Part shown: piece by piece, positions 24,401 through 25,453 of the stretch | Layout: each line of letters begins with the position of its first letter | How positions within the stretch are numbered: position 1 is the stretch's first letter | DNA from: Clostridiales bacterium | GTDB lineage: Bacteria; Bacillota; Clostridia; Christensenellales; Borkfalkiaceae | NCBI GenBank assembly: GCA_015069525.1 | Contig: SVIK01000006.1 | Location: 1-25,453 of the forward strand | Length of the DNA: 25,453 nt | Reading direction: 5' to 3' | Position numbers and translations under genes: made by a program | Notes under the pieces: model-generated | Seen by the model: only the letters and a program-made list of their open reading frames with translations | Database searches by the model: none | What the model was told of the DNA's origin: nothing

Positions 24401-25453
24401 GGGATTACTTCTTGTAAAGACAGCTCTACGGATAAAGACCATAAGTGCGACGATTGCGGAGAAGTGCTTTCCAGCTGTGCAGACGAGAACCCGAAAGACC
24501 ATAAGTGCGACGAGTGCGGAAAGATTTTGGGAAGATGTACGGATACGGACGGCGACGGCGACCACCTTTGCGACCATTGTGGAGAAGTTGTGAAGACTTC
24601 TAAGTGCGCGGACGCTGATTTCGACCACGCATGCGACGAGTGCGGTAAAGAAGGCATGGGCGACCACGCTGACGGCGACGATAACGACCATATTTGCGAT
24701 TACTGTAATAACCCCGACGATATTTTGTCCGACTGCGAAGAAGTAATTATTGGCGCGGTTGCGCCTACGTGCACGGAAACGGGCTTGACGGAAGGTAAGT
24801 ATTGCTCCGTTTGCGGAAAGACGCTTGTAGAACAAGAAGTAGTAGACGCGCTTGGGCATACGGAAGTGATTGACGAGGCGGTTGCGCCTACGTGCACGGA
24901 AACGGGCTTGACGGAAGGCAAACATTGCTCCGTTTGCGATGAAGTATTGAAAGCACAAGAAGTAGTAGACGCGCTTGGGCATACGGAAGTGATTGACGAG
25001 GCGGTTGCGCCTACGTGCACGGAAACGGGCTTGACGGAAGGCAAGCATTGCTCCGTTTGCGGTGAAGTGCTTGTGGCGCAAGAGGTGGTAGACGCGCTTG
25101 GGCATACGGAAGTGATTGACGAAGCGAAAGCGCCTACCTGCGAGGAAACGGGCTTGACGGAAGGCAAACATTGCTCCGTTTGCGGTGAAGTATTGAAGGC
25201 GCAAGAAGAAGTGCCTGCAAAAGGACACGATTTCTCGGGCGACTGGGTAAAAGGCGAAGAAGGGCATTGGCACGTATGTAAGAACGCTTGCGGTGAGATT
25301 GACGAAGTGAAAGAACATACGGACGATAGCAAAGACCATAACTGTGACGAGTGCGGATACGTAATGGGTACTTGCGCAGACAACGATAACGACCATATTT
25401 GCGACGTTTGCGGAACGGTATTGTCTTTCTGTGAGGATACGAGCCCGAAAGAC
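18419..25453 (+). CDS. Giant secreted multidomain protein with Cys/Asp-rich CxxC repeats, partial at the right edge
   Basis: One uninterrupted frame of 2345 codons from ATG 18419 (AAGGAGG 4 nt upstream) to the window end; no stop seen. Residues 1-36 form a signal peptide (KKYTR, then AGATLAMVALASVGAGFAF, cut near VSA-YD). About 40-240 is beta-rich and lectin-like. Three related modules of about 150 residues start at 244, 395 and 554, sharing YEYIE-like and YFDDF/YIDDIR motifs, resembling carbohydrate-binding folds. About 708-1000 looks lectin/Ig-like. A helical linker (LSDAEKAVVNNYATLTAKK) ends near 1078. From Cys1080 onward the protein is cysteine/aspartate-rich: 41-residue TCTETGLTEGKHCSVCG units and shorter CxDxxxxDHxCDxCG units, about 53 CxxC motifs. 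No catalytic motif was recognised. A surface adhesin or metal-binding stalk is plausible; function is unknown. Confidence 0.88.
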   Translation, partial: MAKKYTRWAGATLAMVALASVGAGFAFSEKPEKVSAYDASTGSGVIKTDFSSDVLPAGLQIPELAKPYVSVADGKMSVVANGEHDGLMALATAGTHTNFVMEYDYTYVGDLGASENIDWVGFVSFGVPENGAYASDFLYVLGGLALFNGNKVDGEEASYIEATELSVNPIVAGTTTHVTIKVVDDVTTISLSNGEASFSHTVANEITKSGYVSIPVSIDTSIEIDNFSFIDLDAYAGDYTLLNDCESAENVGTFNCEASVSNVHVLEGNSSMKVTASADWAVVKMPLKDGEKILSYEELSAYEYLEMSVYAEQASSLYFAGGEGVFGQMTKGWNVMRLSVAEILRCMDKVGVEGSYNPENGFAYFAFGTTTGTSFYVDNIRLRAKRNDGYITLQDCEVVDETNFNSAGEKSLSSSYVTRGSGSLKVTATNGGWNEALFKVKLTNDGQPLSKETLETYEYIEFDVYSVKGGETIYFYNHLIKDGLTVGENVVRISAEDFLAQMASENGEAAYNPENGMAYFQLIMQAGGEVYFDDFRAKPATVEKGESIALQTGDWKTEDVTGEGVSIALNKKSFNTSIEANTYVKQGGASLQFTNVSEVADYSFRRVNLPLKQFGKPLTEEDIKAFDYIEVDVYSVNGGDSFYFLSHRMGALNVGWNTLKISRGNILGQLENSDQTYNYETGVAYFQWHSKQGDVIYIDDIRGQVKGDVVINAEANGATTGTQFDDATLDGAKWTALGTTVGVDTANGKFVGTNLIDGHGICTAGVYENFTLDFDMDNITYATDDVGMSFFVVQFAMGDNTNWWANKGLKFHSNGAIVPFGFTTDSTAELVSNPLLNAGGNNLHITVRVENGFVLVAITSGGVTSIHSFGNGEATLGRVGISFGSNGQTPTVSSVTIDNLSIVNLNEYANYTLVKKTLADTAVTVDANAVASGKIELGDMTNKTATFTSNTEGLVIDNEGNWTYTAGGYNGDVELSYSVTIDDLVINGWVRPFGEDSVYTVTGKILLTVQNGIRVDAVENVQNLIDEIPQDDLTAENYAQIKTAVERAETAYNELSDAEKAVVNNYATLTAKKEMLANHCVDNDSDHYCDICNEKISEHIEVVDEAVAPTCTETGLTEGKHCSVCGETLVEQEVVDALGHTEVVDEAVAPTCTETGLTEGKHCSVCGEVLKAQEEVPVVAHNYESVVTAPTCTEKGYTTYTCSVCGDSYVSDEVAETGHDFTGDWKTDEDGHWHECENGCGSVDEKIGHDGGEATCSKKAVCTTCGESYGELKEHVDLDPKDHKCDVCGATGLGEHVPADGKHTCDYCGATMSGCNDSEEDKDHACDVCGAVLSACTDDDKNHVCDVCDGTVGEHKAENGKHTCAYCGEVVTACVDTNPKNHKCDVCGETMGDAHEAEEGSHNCAYCGEAVTVCEDNNSDHNCDICGKEGITACVDVEPKDHKCDVCGKEGMGEHVQASGKHTCDYCGGTISECEDNEPKDHYCDVCNKVMSECADNEPKDHKCDVCNAVLSACGDAVGDGNHDCDICGKKMIGATCTDDDKNHKCDECGATMGVHEAEEGSHDCEYCGEAVTECVDTNPKDHKCDVCGETMGDAHEAEEGSHNCAYCGKVVTDCEDGDDKNHACDICGKEGITACVDVEPKDHVCDICGKEGMGTHVQASGKHTCNYCGKTMSECADEDADHACDVCEAILSECADEDPKDHLCDICESALSKCEECDSDKDHLCDVCGVDVGDHSDKANDGDHLCEYCGKAVNSSKCADVDTNHKCDECGATMGVHEAEEGSHNCAYCGERASACEDSGNGSCGVCGEKMHDCADAKEDGDHKCDICSLVIGVCEDADFDHVCDECGEKGMGEHVQADGKHTCDYCNETMSECADNDNDHDCDVCGKEDITPCVDGDDNNHACDICGKEDITPCVDGDDNDHACDVCGKEGITDCVDTDSKDHVCDECGKDGMGEHVQADGKHTCDYCGETMSECADDATDGDHDCDTCGKEGITSCKDSSTDKDHKCDDCGEVLSSCADENPKDHKCDECGKILGRCTDTDGDGDHLCDHCGEVVKTSKCADADFDHACDECGKEGMGDHADGDDNDHICDYCNNPDDILSDCEEVIIGAVAPTCTETGLTEGKYCSVCGKTLVEQEVVDALGHTEVIDEAVAPTCTETGLTEGKHCSVCDEVLKAQEVVDALGHTEVIDEAVAPTCTETGLTEGKHCSVCGEVLVAQEVVDALGHTEVIDEAKAPTCEETGLTEGKHCSVCGEVLKAQEEVPAKGHDFSGDWVKGEEGHWHVCKNACGEIDEVKEHTDDSKDHNCDECGYVMGTCADNDNDHICDVCGTVLSFCEDTSPKD
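21719..21964 (+). repeat. 123-nt tandem coding repeat, first block
   Basis: Two in-frame units start at 21719 and 21842, each 123 nt (41 codons), encoding EVVDEAVAPTCTETGLTEGK and HCSVCGE with a QE-rich tail. A third, divergent unit (VVTAPTCTEKGYTTYTCSVC) follows, then a GHDF-GDW-HWHEC segment. Confidence 0.85.
22250..24736 (+). repeat. Array of CxDxxxxDHxCDxCG coding repeats
   Basis: About 40 CxxC motifs arranged in units of roughly 18-23 residues, with alternating longer HxAxxGKHTCxYCG units. A segmental duplication of about 100 codons is visible: 22541-22843 and 23144-23446 encode nearly the same series of motifs, including an exact 83-nt direct repeat (22560-22642 and 23163-23245). Another repeated block encodes HKCDECGATMGVHEAEEGSH near 23050 and 23713. 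Confidence 0.85.
24740..25231 (+). repeat. 123-nt tandem coding repeat, second block
   Basis: Four in-frame 123-nt units beginning near 24740 and at 24863, 24986 and 25109, the same family as the first block. After it the GHDF-GDW-HWHVC segment and the CDxC-type repeats start again, so the whole order [TETGLTEG units]-[GHDF segment]-[CDxC array] is used twice. Confidence 0.85.

Noticed and set aside
22250..24736. Regularly spaced repeats that could suggest a CRISPR array
   Set aside because: The repeats are imperfect, in frame and code for CxxC units; there are no constant-length unique spacers and no cas genes.
23906..25396. A 496-codon open frame on the minus strand
   Set aside because: Same cause: a shadow of the repeat array, with no ribosome binding site and no recognisable domain.

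Overview
The window is a piece of chromosome from an endospore-forming, Clostridia-type member of the Bacillota. Three things support this: an adjacent spoIIGA-sigE pair (sporulation sigma factor and its processing protease), a plsX-rnc-smc-ftsY-trmD-rbgA-rnhB-yraN gene order that is a pared-down version of the Bacillus/Clostridium arrangement, and a very large secreted repeat protein of the type seen in gut Clostridia. No rRNA, tRNA, CRISPR array, insertion sequence or prophage gene was found.

Layout. (1) Bases 1-2836: mnmG (cut by the left edge) and dnaA point left, with a divergent promoter region between dnaA and recF. (2) Bases 2837-7101: recF, a PHP-domain phosphoesterase, a VanW-family secreted or membrane-anchored protein, and asnS, all rightward. 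(3) Bases 7215-16544: plsX, rnc, smc, ftsY, trmD, rbgA, rnhB, yraN, all rightward. These genes serve phospholipid synthesis, RNA processing, chromosome organisation, co-translational targeting, tRNA modification, 50S ribosome assembly and RNA/DNA hybrid removal. The usual companions acpP, ffh, rpsP, rimM and rplS are absent from their expected slots. (4) Bases 16545-18268: an insulated sporulation operon, spoIIGA-sigE, preceded by three consecutive hairpins, a perfect Spo0A box and an extended -10 promoter. (5) Bases 18269-25453: a strong vegetative-type promoter and one giant open frame of at least 2345 codons that runs off the right edge. It encodes a signal peptide, beta-rich binding modules, a helical linker and about 1,260 residues of cysteine/aspartate-rich repeats with about 50 CxxC motifs.

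The least expected structure is a family of small intergenic elements. Each has a 15-nt hairpin (6-bp stem, 3-nt loop) next to a conserved core resembling TTTCYATCTTTCGTTATCG. They occur after asnS, at the smc stop codon (with a different but still paired stem), and in inverted orientation as a tandem array of seven hairpins between trmD and rbgA. That array also carries duplicated copies of the trmD 3' end. Other notable signals are hairpins covering the ribosome binding sites of mnmG and spoIIGA, a perfect 26-nt palindrome inside spoIIGA, and a serine where RNase III normally has a catalytic aspartate.
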